From: Synechococcus sp. MU1643
Lineage (GTDB): Bacteria > Cyanobacteriota > Cyanobacteriia > PCC-6307 > Cyanobiaceae
DNA: 38,222 nucleotides
Reading direction: 5' to 3'
Assembly (NCBI RefSeq): GCF_020514095.1
Contig: NZ_VTKY01000011.1
Location: 1 to 38,222, forward strand
Shown: positions 16,507-25,199 of the stretch, piece after piece
Layout of the letters: each line of letters begins with the position of its first letter
Numbering within the stretch: the first letter of the stretch is position 1
Made by a program: the position numbers and the translations under genes
Notes under the pieces: generated by a model
Seen by the model: only the letters and a program-made list of their open reading frames with translations
What the model was told of the DNA's origin: nothing
Databases searched by the model: none

Positions 16507-17565
16507 TCAGAACGTGGCGTGGTCCAGCTGCTGGAGCAGTTGCCGCGAGGCCAAACCGCTGTCATCTGCGTGCATGATCGCGCCGATCACCGCCGCGCGC
16601 TGGCCCCCGGCCGTGAGCAGTGCCTGCAGGTTGGCCAGCGTGATTCCACCGATGGCAAAGACGGGGCATTGGCTGATCGCAGTGGCTTGCGCCAAGAGCT
16701 CCACACCAACAGGCTTCCGCTCGGGTTTTACGGCCGTGGAGTGGATCGGGCCGAAGCCGAGGTAGTCGATCGGCTCCTGCTGAGCCTGATGAACCTGATC
16801 GATGCTGTGGGTGCTGCGGCCCAGCAGACGATCGGTACCCAACAAATCGCGGGCCACCTCGCTGGGCATGTCCTCCTGGCCCAGGTGCACCCCATCCGCA
16901 TCGACCGCCAGGGCTAAGTCCACACGGTCATTGATGAACAACAGAGCCCCGAAGCGGTTGCAGAGCTGCCTGAGCTGCTGGGCCTCCTGCAGACGTTCGC
17001 GGTCGTGTCCCGCTTTGCAGCGGTACTGCACCATGCCCACTCCGTTTTGCAGGGCGGCCTGCACCCGATCGCTCAGGTCATCGCAGGGCGTTGTGATTAG
17101 GCATAGGCGACAGTCCTGAAGCTTGTTGCGTCGCCTTGCTCCCAGGGTGGCGTTGAGGCAGGTCACCTCCAAGTCGTAAAGGCAATAGCGGATCGCAGCG
17201 GCTTCAGCAGCCAGGGCGGGATCGATGTTGCGGCCGTATTCCTCCAGCACCCGCAGCGCTTCCTGCACCCGGGCGCAGTTGGCCGCCACCACGTGGTCGG
17301 GGCTGTGGCGATCCAGTTGGGCTGGATGCTCCAGTCCGGCACCGGTGTCGGTGCTGGTGGAGCGGGCCTGCTTGTAGCTGTCGTGATGGAGCCGTCCCAG
17401 CCGTTGACGCCAATCCTTGAGGCGCACCACCAGATCCTGTTGCTCCAGCCCGAAGCGGCACCAGTCCTCAACAACCCTCAGACCTTCCCGAGCACGGTCG
17501 AGGTTGGCGTCGATCAGGCGTGCCACCCGTGGATCCAGGGATGTCTCGCTTGGGGTTGGATTCAT
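16507..17565 (-). CDS. thiE: Thiamine-phosphate synthase ThiE (cyanobacterial two-domain type)
   Basis: This enzyme joins the pyrimidine (HMP-PP) and thiazole phosphate into thiamine phosphate. Residues 1 to about 145 form the extra N-terminal domain found in cyanobacterial ThiE (LIDANLDRAREGLRVVEDWC, then CARVQEALRVLEEYGRNID). The remainder is the TIM barrel, with MVQYRCKAG, LLFINDRVDLALAVDADGVH, LGQEDMPS, IGRSTHS-like LGRSTHSIDQV, YLGFGPIHSTAVKP and VFAIGGI. ATG 17565 is chosen (MNPTPSETSLDPRVARLID); an in-frame codon at 17631 would extend into the promoter shared with the small divergent gene. It is followed by thiS and DUF1517. Confidence 0.95.
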   Translation of the reverse strand: MNPTPSETSLDPRVARLIDANLDRAREGLRVVEDWCRFGLEQQDLVVRLKDWRQRLGRLHHDSYKQARSTSTDTGAGLEHPAQLDRHSPDHVVAANCARVQEALRVLEEYGRNIDPALAAEAAAIRYCLYDLEVTCLNATLGARRRNKLQDCRLCLITTPCDDLSDRVQAALQNGVGMVQYRCKAGHDRERLQEAQQLRQLCNRFGALLFINDRVDLALAVDADGVHLGQEDMPSEVARDLLGTDRLLGRSTHSIDQVHQAQQEPIDYLGFGPIHSTAVKPERKPVGVELLAQATAISQCPVFAIGGITLANLQALLTAGGQRAAVIGAIMHADDSGLASRQLLQQLDHATF

Positions 17566-17598
17566 GGCACCCTGTGGGCAACGGTTTCTGCGTCGGTC

Positions 17599-17718
17599 AT
17601 GGAGAACGGTGGTTCTGAGAGCACCATGCACGTTCTGGTCTGGGGAATCGTTCTTCTCGGCGGCATTGGCTTGTTCATCGTCTGGGGCCTGGTAAATGCC
17701 TATCCGACCGTGGCCTGA
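17599..17718 (+). CDS. Tiny single-span membrane protein, 39 residues
   Basis: ATG 17599 opens a 39-codon frame with one hydrophobic helix (VLVWGIVLLGGIGLFIVWGL) followed by VNAYPTVA. An alternative ATG at 17626 would give a 30-residue form that is almost all helix. Its size and layout resemble small subunits of photosynthetic or NDH complexes, but I cannot match it to a named one. It lies divergent from thiE with 33 bases between, and its 3' end overlaps the ribF stop by 19 bases on the other strand. Such a clean membrane helix is unlikely by chance. Confidence 0.7.
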   Translation: MENGGSESTMHVLVWGIVLLGGIGLFIVWGLVNAYPTVA

Positions 17719-18641
17719 GAGCCGGTCTGAAGGATCTTGCGGGCTTGGGCTGCGTCGCGGCCGATCTGGATGCTGAGCTCCTCGAGACCACTGAATTTGG
17801 TCTGGCCGCGCAGGCGCTGCACAGGCTCGACACCCAGGTGCCGGCCCTCCAGCTCCAGGCTTTGATCCAGCAGGTGCACCTCAACGGCTGAGGGAGATGT
17901 GGGATCGATCGTGGGTTGGGGGCCGAGGTTCATCACGGCCGGCAGGCGATCACCATCGCCATCCAGTTGGGCCCAGGCGGCGTAGACGCCAAGCCCTGGC
18001 AATGCCTTTCGCCCATCCACCTGGAGATTGGCGGTGGGCCAGCCCAGTTCGCGCCCCAGGCCTCGGCCCCGAACCACCCGTCCCTGAAAGCGGTAGGCCC
18101 GGCCAAGCAAGGCTTTGGCGGTGGTTAGGTCGGCCTGGTCGAGGGCCGCGCGGATTCTGCTGCTGCTCATCCGGCCCTCTTGGTCTTCAACGATGGGCAC
18201 CACCTTCACCTCAACTCCGTTCTGAGCTGCTAGCCGTCCCAGCATCTCGGCGTCACCGCGCCGCTGATGACCGAAGCGGAAGTTGGTGCCCACGGCAATG
18301 CGCCTGGCCTGAAGTGTGTTCAGCAGCACGCTGGTGACGAAGTCTTCCGCACTCAGCTGAGCGAGCTCGCGGGTGAAGGGAACCAGCACGAGCTGCTGGA
18401 TCCCCAGGGGTTCCAGCAGGGCGAGTTTTTCGCTGGGTAGATCCAGCCTCAGGCGTGCCTCGCCGAACAGCACCTCACGGGGATGGGGCCAGAAGCTCAC
18501 CACCGAGGCAATGGCCTCATCCTGGCTGCCCTGGATGGCCTCAGCGATCACGCTGCGATGGCCGGCGTGCAAGCCATCGAAGCTTCCCAGCGCCAGGGCA
18601 GTGGGCCGACGGGCTTCCTCTGGAGAACAGAGCGGGATCAA
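17700..18641 (-). CDS. ribF: Bifunctional riboflavin kinase/FAD synthetase
   Basis: This protein of about 313 residues phosphorylates riboflavin and adenylates FMN to FAD. The N-terminal FAD-synthetase domain has ALALGSFDGLHAGHRSVI (nucleotide-binding HxGH), VVSFWPHPREVLFG and VGTNFRFGHQRRGD. The C-terminal kinase domain has VVRGRGLGRELGWPTANL, PGLGVYAAWAQLDGD, VMNLGPQPT and AVEVHLLD. The frame is open far upstream, but that part is the antisense of the DUF3611 gene. The start is probably TTG 18641 (LIPLCSPEEARRP) or TTG 18671. The gene is divergent from DUF3611, with 54 bases between them from TTG 18641. Confidence 0.93.
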   Translation of the reverse strand: MIPLCSPEEARRPTALALGSFDGLHAGHRSVIAEAIQGSQDEAIASVVSFWPHPREVLFGEARLRLDLPSEKLALLEPLGIQQLVLVPFTRELAQLSAEDFVTSVLLNTLQARRIAVGTNFRFGHQRRGDAEMLGRLAAQNGVEVKVVPIVEDQEGRMSSSRIRAALDQADLTTAKALLGRAYRFQGRVVRGRGLGRELGWPTANLQVDGRKALPGLGVYAAWAQLDGDGDRLPAVMNLGPQPTIDPTSPSAVEVHLLDQSLELEGRHLGVEPVQRLRGQTKFSGLEELSIQIGRDAAQARKILQTGSQATVG

Positions 18642-18695
18642 AGAGGTGCAGAAGGTGCGCTTTGGTGGCAAGTTTGAACGACCGAGCACCAGGGC

Positions 18696-19256
18696 ATGCC
18701 AGACCGCCTCGATTTCCAGAAGTTGTCGTTCGGCGTGCGTCGGATGGGATGGATCCGCTTCTGGATCCAGGTGGTCCTCGGCATCGTTGTGGTGGGTGTT
18801 CTCCTGTTCAACAACATCGGCGGCAGCCTGGCCCGTAATTCCGAACGTGCTGTGGGCCTGGGGCCTGGCCTGTCGCTCACCTCCCTGGCCTTCCTGGTGC
18901 TGCTGTTCAGCCTCTGGCAGGGCTGGCTGATCGTCCGTACCGGTCGGGCGATCGATAGTGGCGCCCGTCCCAGTCGGGGAGAGGTGGCGCGGCTGATCAA
19001 ACGGGGGCTGTTGGCGGATCTCCTGGGTCTCACCTTCGCCACCATCGGCTATCAGGCCCTCGCCGGCAGTCTGTTCGTGCAGGCTTCGATGCAGACCCCA
19101 GGCATTGCCATCGGCGGCCGCGGCATGGCCGACAACCTGGCGATCACCTCCCTGGAAATGCTGTCCGTGCTGAGCAACACCCAGGTGCTGTTCGCCCACC
19201 TGATGGGGGTGTTGTTCTCCCTTTGGTTGTTGCAGCGGGTTTACCGCACCAATTGA
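18696..19256 (+). CDS. DUF3611 family membrane protein
   Basis: This 186-residue protein has about four membrane segments: residues 20-42 ([19 protein letters not shown]), 61-83 ([20 protein letters not shown]), about 108-130, and a C-terminal one ([20 protein letters not shown]). It matches the cyanobacterial/plastid DUF3611 family ([21 protein letters not shown], then [13 protein letters not shown]). The function is not known. The start is ATG 18696. Its 3' end overlaps that of surE by 16 bases on the opposite strand. Confidence 0.85.
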   Translation: MPDRLDFQKLSFGVRRMGWIRFWIQVVLGIVVVGVLLFNNIGGSLARNSERAVGLGPGLSLTSLAFLVLLFSLWQGWLIVRTGRAIDSGARPSRGEVARLIKRGLLADLLGLTFATIGYQALAGSLFVQASMQTPGIAIGGRGMADNLAITSLEMLSVLSNTQVLFAHLMGVLFSLWLLQRVYRTN

Positions 19257-20050
19257 TCCTTGAGCTTGAGCTGCGGAAGTCCGCCGAGGGGCCCCCTCCA
19301 GAACAGGTCGGGCTGGATCGGCGTAAGTGAGGGTGAATTGGCATGAATCTGCGCCACATCACTGGGCCAAACCCGCGGGCCTTCCCCGGCTGATTCGAGA
19401 TCCTGCACGGCTTCTCCAGCCAACCAGTAGTAAGCGCGGCCACGGGGGTCTTCCCGACGGCTGAATTGCTCGTCGTATCGCCGGATCGAGAGACGGGTCC
19501 AGCGCAGTGCTCCCATCTCCTGCCGGGCACAGGGGGGGATGTTGAGGTTGAGCAGCAGGTTGTCGGGCCACTGGTCTGCGATGGCCTGTTCACTCACTTC
19601 CAGGGCAAGGTCGGCGGCCGCCTGGAACTGACGCCACTGGAAGCAGGCGCTGCTCACCGCCAGGGAACGAATGCCCTCAAGGGTGCCCTCCATCGCTGCG
19701 GCAACGGTGCCGGAGCAGAACACGTCTGTTCCCAGGTTGGGGCCGTGATTGATGCCGGAGAGCACCAAGTCCGGCTTCTCCTTCACCAGTTCGAACAGGG
19801 CCAGCTTCATGCAGTCGGCGGGGGTGCCGCTGCAGGCCCAGGCGGTGACCCCTGGGGCGAACAATTCGTCGGCCCGCTCGGCGCGGATGGGGGTCTGCAG
19901 GGTGAGGCCATGACCGGTGGCAGACCGTTCCTGATCTGGGCAGACCACCGTCACCTGATGGCCGCGGGCTGCAGCTGTGGCGGCCAGTGTTCGGATGCCG
20001 TCTGCGAAGACCCCATCGTCATTGCTGATCAGGATCCGCAGCGGGGCCAT
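19241..20050 (-). CDS. surE: 5'/3'-nucleotidase SurE
   Basis: This 269-residue Mg/Mn-dependent phosphatase acts on nucleoside monophosphates and short polyphosphate in survival of stationary cells. The metal-binding start [17 protein letters not shown], the [16 protein letters not shown] segment and [20 protein letters not shown] are all intact. It begins at ATG 20050, 71 bases from the divergent pheS; the shared gap should contain both promoters. Confidence 0.95.
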   Translation of the reverse strand: MAPLRILISNDDGVFADGIRTLAATAAARGHQVTVVCPDQERSATGHGLTLQTPIRAERADELFAPGVTAWACSGTPADCMKLALFELVKEKPDLVLSGINHGPNLGTDVFCSGTVAAAMEGTLEGIRSLAVSSACFQWRQFQAAADLALEVSEQAIADQWPDNLLLNLNIPPCARQEMGALRWTRLSIRRYDEQFSRREDPRGRAYYWLAGEAVQDLESAGEGPRVWPSDVAQIHANSPSLTPIQPDLFWRGPLGGLPQLKLKDQLVR

Positions 20051-20121
20051 GGGGTCATTCGCTCTGAGGTGAACCTAAGCGGCTTGGCTGCTTAAAGTCG
20101 GCAGCTGTCTGTTTCACCCCT

Positions 20122-21129
20122 GTGAGCGCACCGGTCACCCTGCAGCAGCTCACCGATCAACTCGATGCCCTCGAGCAGCAGGCCGCGGCTGAGATCGCCG
20201 AGGCGGCCGATGCCGCTGCGCTCGAGCAACTGCGGGTCGGGCTGCTGGGCAAGAAGGGCCGCATCTCTGGTGTGCTGGGGGCCATGGGCAAGTTGCCCGG
20301 TCAGGAGCGTCCCCTGGTGGGCCAGCGCGCCAATGTGCTGAAAACGCAAGTGCAGTCGCTGCTGGGAGAGCGGCTTCAGGCCGTGAAGCAGGCGGCTATG
20401 GCGGAGCGCATCGCCAAGGAAAGCCTGGATGTCACCGCTCCGGCTACTGGGGTGCCGATGGGGCATCGCCATCCCCTGATCACCACCACAGAAGAGATCG
20501 TCGATCTGTTTCTGGGCCTCGGCTACAGCGTGGCTGAGGGCCCTGAGGTGGAGCGGGACCACTACAATTTCACCGCCTTGAACATCCCCGAGGACCATCC
20601 GGCCCGGGACATGCAGGACACATTCTATCTCGGGGGTGACCTGCTGATGCGGACCCACACCTCGCCGGTGCAGATCCGCCACCTCGAAGAGAACCCTCCG
20701 CCGGTGCGGATCGTGGCCCCCGGACGGGTTTATCGCCGCGATGCCGTCGATGCCACCCATTCGCCCGTGTTCCACCAGGTAGAGGTGCTGGCCATTGATG
20801 AGGGGCTCGATTTCAGCCACCTGCGCGGCACGGTGATGGCCTTCCTCAAGGCCTTCTTCGGCGACCTTCCGGTGCGCTTTCGGGCCAGTTATTTCCCTTT
20901 CACCGAGCCTTCAGCCGAGGTGGATGTGAAGTGGCGCGGCCGCTGGCTTGAGGTGATGGGCTGCGGCATGGTGGATCCTGCTGTTTTGGAAGGGCTGGGC
21001 CTCGATCCTGAGCGCTACAGCGGTTTCGCCGCGGGTCTGGGGGTGGAGCGCTTCTGCATGGTGCGCCATGGCATTGACGACATCCGCCGGCTTTATACCA
21101 GCGATCTGCGCTTCCTCGAGCAGTTCTGA
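20122..21129 (+). CDS. pheS: Phenylalanyl-tRNA synthetase alpha subunit
   Basis: This 335-residue class II synthetase subunit pairs with PheT to charge tRNA-Phe. The N-terminal coiled coil (about 1-85) is followed by the catalytic core: [71 protein letters not shown] (motif 2), and motif 3 in [20 protein letters not shown]. The end SDLRFLEQF is canonical. GTG 20122 gives [10 protein letters not shown] and fits the family start. PheT is not adjacent, common in cyanobacteria. Confidence 0.97.
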   Translation: MSAPVTLQQLTDQLDALEQQAAAEIAEAADAAALEQLRVGLLGKKGRISGVLGAMGKLPGQERPLVGQRANVLKTQVQSLLGERLQAVKQAAMAERIAKESLDVTAPATGVPMGHRHPLITTTEEIVDLFLGLGYSVAEGPEVERDHYNFTALNIPEDHPARDMQDTFYLGGDLLMRTHTSPVQIRHLEENPPPVRIVAPGRVYRRDAVDATHSPVFHQVEVLAIDEGLDFSHLRGTVMAFLKAFFGDLPVRFRASYFPFTEPSAEVDVKWRGRWLEVMGCGMVDPAVLEGLGLDPERYSGFAAGLGVERFCMVRHGIDDIRRLYTSDLRFLEQF

Positions 21130-21209
21130 TCGGGAACCTTCGTTACTGAGCGGCGTTCAGTTCTTGCGCGTCCCATAGGCTGAAGCTGACCTCTACCCGT
21201 AGTGGATCA

Positions 21210-22118
21210 GTGCCCCGGATCGGACTGATCGTCAATGACGGCAAGCCGCTGGCTGTTCAGACTGCGGACACGATTCAGCAGCGCCTGGAGGCAGCCGGTC
21301 ATGCCGTGGCTCGGGCCAGCAGCTCCGGGGGCATGGTGGGCTTTGCCAACCCTGATCAGCACCTGCGGCTGCGTGGCTATAGCGCCTGTGTGCCCAAGGG
21401 CTTCGATCAATCGATGGTGTTGGCCATCGTGCTGGGGGGTGACGGCACGGTGCTTTCCGCCGCGCGGCAGACCGCCCCTGTGGGGATTCCGATTCTCACG
21501 ATCAACACCGGCCATCTGGGCTTCCTAGCCGAGGCCTATCTCGATGATCTGGATCGGGCCCTCGATGTGGTGCTCACCCAGCAATGGACGATCGAGGAAC
21601 GCAGCAACCTTGTGGTGAGTGTGATGCGGGGCGATCAGCGCCGCTGGGAGGCGCTCTCCCTCAACGAAATGGCACTGCACCGTGAGCCGCTCACGAGCAT
21701 GTGTCACTTCGAGATCGCCATCGGCCGCCACGCCCCGGTGGATATTGCTGCCGATGGCGTGATCCTCTCGACGCCGACGGGCTCGACGGCCTACGCCCTT
21801 AGCTCCGGTGGTCCGGTGATCACGCCGGATTGTCCGGTGCTGCAACTCACCCCGATCGCTCCCCATTCTCTGGCCTCCCGCGCCCTAGTGTTCAGCGACC
21901 GTGAGCCCGTCACGGTGTTTCCCGCCACACCGGAGCGCCTGATGATGGTGGTGGACGGCAGTGCTGGTTGCTATGTCTGGCCGGAAGATCGGGTGCTAAT
22001 CCGTCGCAGCGACCATCCCGTGCGGTTTGTTCGTCTCGCCGACCATGAGTTTTTCCAGGTGCTGCGTAACAAGCTCGGATGGGGTCTTCCCCACATCGCC
22101 AAGCCCGAGCGGGAATGA
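21210..22118 (+). CDS. nadK: NAD kinase
   Basis: This 302-residue kinase phosphorylates NAD to NADP. Motifs are [15 protein letters not shown] (the GGDG active site), [15 protein letters not shown] and [18 protein letters not shown] (nucleotide binding), and the family C-terminus. The start is GTG 21210. The stop overlaps the start of the response-regulator gene (ATGA), an arrangement that implies co-transcription. Confidence 0.96.
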   Translation: MPRIGLIVNDGKPLAVQTADTIQQRLEAAGHAVARASSSGGMVGFANPDQHLRLRGYSACVPKGFDQSMVLAIVLGGDGTVLSAARQTAPVGIPILTINTGHLGFLAEAYLDDLDRALDVVLTQQWTIEERSNLVVSVMRGDQRRWEALSLNEMALHREPLTSMCHFEIAIGRHAPVDIAADGVILSTPTGSTAYALSSGGPVITPDCPVLQLTPIAPHSLASRALVFSDREPVTVFPATPERLMMVVDGSAGCYVWPEDRVLIRRSDHPVRFVRLADHEFFQVLRNKLGWGLPHIAKPERE

Positions 22119-22792
22119 ACGCTGATCCCCTGTTGCTGTTGGCAGGTCCTTCAGCGGTGTCACTGGTGCCTCGACTGGCCGCATCTGGATACGCCACCCT
22201 TGATTGGCTTAGTGCAGGGCCCTCAGCCCATGCCCCTGAACCGGGTGAATCACCTGTGGCTGCAGTGCTGGCGGCTGATCAGTCCGCATTGATTCAAGAC
22301 CTGCGCAGCCGTTTCGGGGGTATGCCGATCCTGTTGGATCTGGAACGGGACAGCGTTGAGGCCCGCGCCGCTTGCCTGGGAACCGGTGCCGACGATTTCT
22401 GGCTTTCGGAGATCGGGCCCAGCGATCTGTTGCTTCGTCTGCGCTTGCACCGCACGATTCAAAAGCGGTCAGGTCACCGACCGGCGCTGCTTCAGCTTGA
22501 CGATCTCAGCGTTGATCCCACCACCCGAACGGTGCAGCGGGGAGAACGCGTGGTGGCTTTGACGGCTCGGGAATTCATGCTGTTGCAGGTGCTGTTTCGG
22601 CGGCGGGGCCAGGTGTTGAGCCGCGAGCTGTTGCTTCAGGAGGTGTGGCAGGGGAAGAGTTCCAGCAGCAATGTTGTTGAGGTGTATGTGCGCTACTTGC
22701 GTCAGAAGCTGGAGGCCGGTGGTGAGCGCCGTTTGCTCTACACCGTGCGCGGCCGGGGTTACTGCCTCGGCCAGGTGATGCCGGAGGTTTGA
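22115..22792 (+). CDS. OmpR/PhoB-type response regulator with degenerate receiver domain
   Basis: This 225-residue protein has a convincing winged-helix output domain (about residues 125-220): [20 protein letters not shown], then [17 protein letters not shown] and [11 protein letters not shown]. The N-terminal receiver-like domain keeps the fold pattern ([20 protein letters not shown]) but lacks the expected residues. The acidic pair at the first strand is AGP, the phospho-accepting Asp position is within AVLAADQ without a matching DxxLP context, and the conserved Lys is replaced (LSEIGP for TKPF). It is therefore an atypical regulator unlikely to be controlled by simple Asp phosphorylation. 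ATG 22115 overlaps the nadK stop. Confidence 0.88.
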   Translation: MNADPLLLLAGPSAVSLVPRLAASGYATLDWLSAGPSAHAPEPGESPVAAVLAADQSALIQDLRSRFGGMPILLDLERDSVEARAACLGTGADDFWLSEIGPSDLLLRLRLHRTIQKRSGHRPALLQLDDLSVDPTTRTVQRGERVVALTAREFMLLQVLFRRRGQVLSRELLLQEVWQGKSSSSNVVEVYVRYLRQKLEAGGERRLLYTVRGRGYCLGQVMPEV

Positions 22793-22798
22793 GCGGCT

Positions 22799-23272
22799 GT
22801 GGATGTTCTGCCCCCTGAGCTGCCTCCGCAGTGGCTGTCGGTTGCTGCCCGCTGGTGCGTGGCCAAACAGCGTTGCATTGATCTCGAGGTGGCCCGCAGT
22901 TCGGAGCAGCAGCGGCTGGGGTTGATGCAGCGGCCGGCCCTGCCGCCCTTACGCGGGATGTGGTTTCCCTTCTCCACCCCGCAGCCGCAGCGCTTCTGGA
23001 TGTTCAACACCATCGCGCCCCTAGACATGATCTTTGTGCGAGATGGGCGGGTGCTCGATCTGGTGCGTGCCGTTCCAACCTGCGTTGCGCTGCCCTGTCG
23101 CTCCTACGCCGCCGATGCGGATGGCAACGGACGAGCTGATTTCGTTGATGCAGTGATTGAAATCGGTGCCGGTGAGGCGGAGCGGCTTGGGATTGAGATC
23201 GGCGATCCGGTTCGAATTGCTCCGCTCAAGCTTTTGGAACGAAGCCGCCTTAAGCCGGCTTCGTTCCCGTAA
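22799..23272 (+). CDS. DUF192 family protein
   Basis: This 157-residue protein belongs to the DUF192 (UPF0127) family. Landmarks are LEVARSSEQQRLGLMQRPAL, GMWFPFSTPQPQRFWM and TIAPLDMIFVRDGRVLDLVR, with the MxNT/PLD motif intact. Many relatives have a signal peptide; this one lacks an obvious one. The function is not established. GTG 22799 gives MDVLPPELPPQWL. It follows the response regulator by 6 bases. Its 3' end overlaps the cobL 3' end by 23 bases on the other strand. Confidence 0.85.
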   Translation: MDVLPPELPPQWLSVAARWCVAKQRCIDLEVARSSEQQRLGLMQRPALPPLRGMWFPFSTPQPQRFWMFNTIAPLDMIFVRDGRVLDLVRAVPTCVALPCRSYAADADGNGRADFVDAVIEIGAGEAERLGIEIGDPVRIAPLKLLERSRLKPASFP

Positions 23273-24509
23273 CGATCAAGGTGGGGTTCATCGGAGCCAG
23301 GCGGGTGCCATCTCCCAGCGGTTGTCCCCGCCAGGCTTGCAGTTGCTGAACGCGCACTGCCAATCCAGCGTTCTCGAGCAGCGGGCGAACGCTGGCCAAC
23401 GCCTCCATGCTCGCCAGGGGGATCACCACAACACCTCCAGACCGCAGTCGCGTCAGCACCTCCTGCAGCAAGCATTCCCGTTGGGCGCCCCCGCCCCCGA
23501 GCAGAACCCGGTCGGGCTGGCTGAGCTGGCTCGGGAGCCCGCCGTTCAGCACCGTGGTGGCGTCGGCCTCCAGCACCGCCGCAGGGCTGACGCCGAGCCG
23601 TTGTGCATTGCGTTGGATCAGTTGCGCGCCACCGGCGCGGCGTTCCACCGCCAGCAGTTGCAGGCCAGGCCGCAGGCGCAGCGATTCCAGACCGACGCTG
23701 CCGGTGCCGGCCCCCAGATCCCAGAGCACGCCCTGCGGTGGTAAGGCGAGTTCGGCCAGGAGTTGGATGCGCACTTCCCGCTTGGTCATCAGTCCAGGGT
23801 GATCGCTGTGCTGCAGGTAGAGCCCGTCATCGAGCCCGAACAACGGCAGCTGATGCGGATCCGGTGCTGCGGGTTCGCGGGCGATCAGCAGTGCAATCAG
23901 CAGCGGCTGCAGATCTGTTGGTAGCGCGGTGCCGGGGTTGATCAGTTGCACCCGCTCTTCGGGGTGCCCGAGGTTTTCGCAGAGCCACAGGTCCGTGCTG
24001 GCCTCCAGCCCGCTGCTGCGCAACATCTGCTGTACGGCGCCGGCGCCCCCCTGGTTCGGGTCCGTCAGCACCGCCATGGCCGTCGGTCTCTTCTGCAGGG
24101 TGCTGGCCAGGATTTCGGGGTCCCGTCCGTGCAGGCTCACCCAGTCGGCGTCCTGCCAGGGGCGCCCGATGCGGGCGAAGGCCAGCTGCAGCGATGTGGG
24201 GGCCGGATGAAACCGCAGCCGCTCTGCCCCTATGCGGTCGCAAAGGATGCGCCCCAGGCCGAACCAGAGCGGATCGCCGCTGGCCAGCACCACTACAGCT
24301 TGATCAACAGCTCTTGATTGGAGACTGTCCACCAGAGCCCGCGGGTCATCGCTGCTGATCAGCTCCGGTTTGGCATCCCCCAGCCAGTCCCGAAGGGCAG
24401 CTTGCAACCGCTGCGGTGCTGCAATCAGGGTGGCCGCCCGCAGCAACGTCTGCTGTGGAGCAGGCAACGAGGCGGGCGCCCCGGCGTCGGTGCCGATCAC
24501 ATCGATCAT
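23250..24509 (-). CDS. cobL: Precorrin-6Y C5,15-methyltransferase (CbiE-CbiT fusion)
   Basis: This 419-residue bifunctional enzyme of corrin (vitamin B12) synthesis methylates C5 and C15 and decarboxylates. Residues 1 to about 205 are the CbiE-like tetrapyrrole methylase (VVLASGDPLWFGLGRIL, FHPAPTSLQLAFARIG, then the WVSLHGRD segment). The C-terminal half is CbiT-like, with the SAM site LWDLGAGTGSVGLESLRL and QRNAQRLGV. Length and order match CobL. ATG 24509 starts it. Production of a cobamide (pseudocobalamin in marine cyanobacteria) is the likely context, inferred from the family only. Confidence 0.93.
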   Translation of the reverse strand: MIDVIGTDAGAPASLPAPQQTLLRAATLIAAPQRLQAALRDWLGDAKPELISSDDPRALVDSLQSRAVDQAVVVLASGDPLWFGLGRILCDRIGAERLRFHPAPTSLQLAFARIGRPWQDADWVSLHGRDPEILASTLQKRPTAMAVLTDPNQGGAGAVQQMLRSSGLEASTDLWLCENLGHPEERVQLINPGTALPTDLQPLLIALLIAREPAAPDPHQLPLFGLDDGLYLQHSDHPGLMTKREVRIQLLAELALPPQGVLWDLGAGTGSVGLESLRLRPGLQLLAVERRAGGAQLIQRNAQRLGVSPAAVLEADATTVLNGGLPSQLSQPDRVLLGGGGAQRECLLQEVLTRLRSGGVVVIPLASMEALASVRPLLENAGLAVRVQQLQAWRGQPLGDGTRLAPMNPTLIVTGTKPA

Positions 24510-24541
24510 CCCTTCATTCTGGTGTCAGGGTTTGTGAGGCC

Positions 24542-24901
24542 ATGGCAGGGGGTGATCTGCTGGTGGATCGCTTGGTGGCAGGGGGCTTCCTGCGCCCTGC
24601 GGTGCTACTTCGAGGCTTGCAGCTCCGTCGGTCGGCCCATCGCCAGCTGCTTGAGGCCTTTGAGACGTCTCGTTACCGGATTCCTGCGGGGCAATTGTTT
24701 GAGGTGTCCTATGAGGCATTGATCCGCCAACCCCTTGCTGCGGTGAAACGGATCTATGACGAACTCGGGCTCAGCAGCTGGCCGCTGGCGCAAGCCCCGC
24801 TGCAGGCTCGGATTGCCCAGGCTTGCAGCTATACCGCTGATCCGGTGACGCTGCCCTTGGCGGCGGAACAGCTTCTGAACGACCTGATGGAGGAGGCATG
24901 A
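24542..24901 (+). pseudogene. Sulfotransferase, C-terminal fragment only
   Basis: The 119-residue frame resembles the C-terminal third of PAPS-dependent sulfotransferases. RYRIPAGQLFEVSYEALIRQ and AVKRIYDELGLSSW match the usual 'GRLVEVSYEDL ... RIYxxLGL' region. The N-terminal PAPS 5'-phosphosulfate loop (KSGTTW-like) is absent; the space before it is the cobL promoter. It therefore looks truncated. However, it keeps an open frame and its stop overlaps the next start (ATGA), so it may still be translated, if only as a leader for the following gene. Confidence 0.6.
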
Positions 24902-25140
24902 CCCCAACCCACGATCGTCGCAAACGCTTACACGAGCTTGTGATTGCCTTGATTGCCCAGAAGGATGATCTGCCCCTGCTCGATCCCGATCAGCCCGACC
25001 TGGAGGGGACAGCCCCCGGCCGTTGGCTGGATCAGAACCGCCGCAGCCTGCATCGCTATCAAGCCCTGGTCCGCACCGCGGTCACCTTGGATGCCCTGCT
25101 GGATGCCGAAGACAATCCCTCACCACTGTCTGCAGGCTGA
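24898..25140 (+). CDS. Conserved small hypothetical protein, 80 residues
   Basis: This soluble, helical protein starts at ATG 24898, overlapping the previous stop. It is charged at the N-terminus (MTPTHDRRKRLHELVIALIA) and continues QNRRSLHRYQALVRTAVTLD. No domain is recognised. Overlap and codon use support a real gene. Confidence 0.65.
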   Translation: MTPTHDRRKRLHELVIALIAQKDDLPLLDPDQPDLEGTAPGRWLDQNRRSLHRYQALVRTAVTLDALLDAEDNPSPLSAG

Positions 25141-25199
25141 TCGCAACGGCTGGCTGATCGCTTCAAACCTGGCAATCTGAGGCGACTCTCGGCCCCTGC

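Noticed and set aside
18642-19199. N-terminal extension of ribF to 19199
   Set aside because: That part is the antisense of DUF3611, Gln/His-rich, and precedes the conserved FAD-synthetase start.
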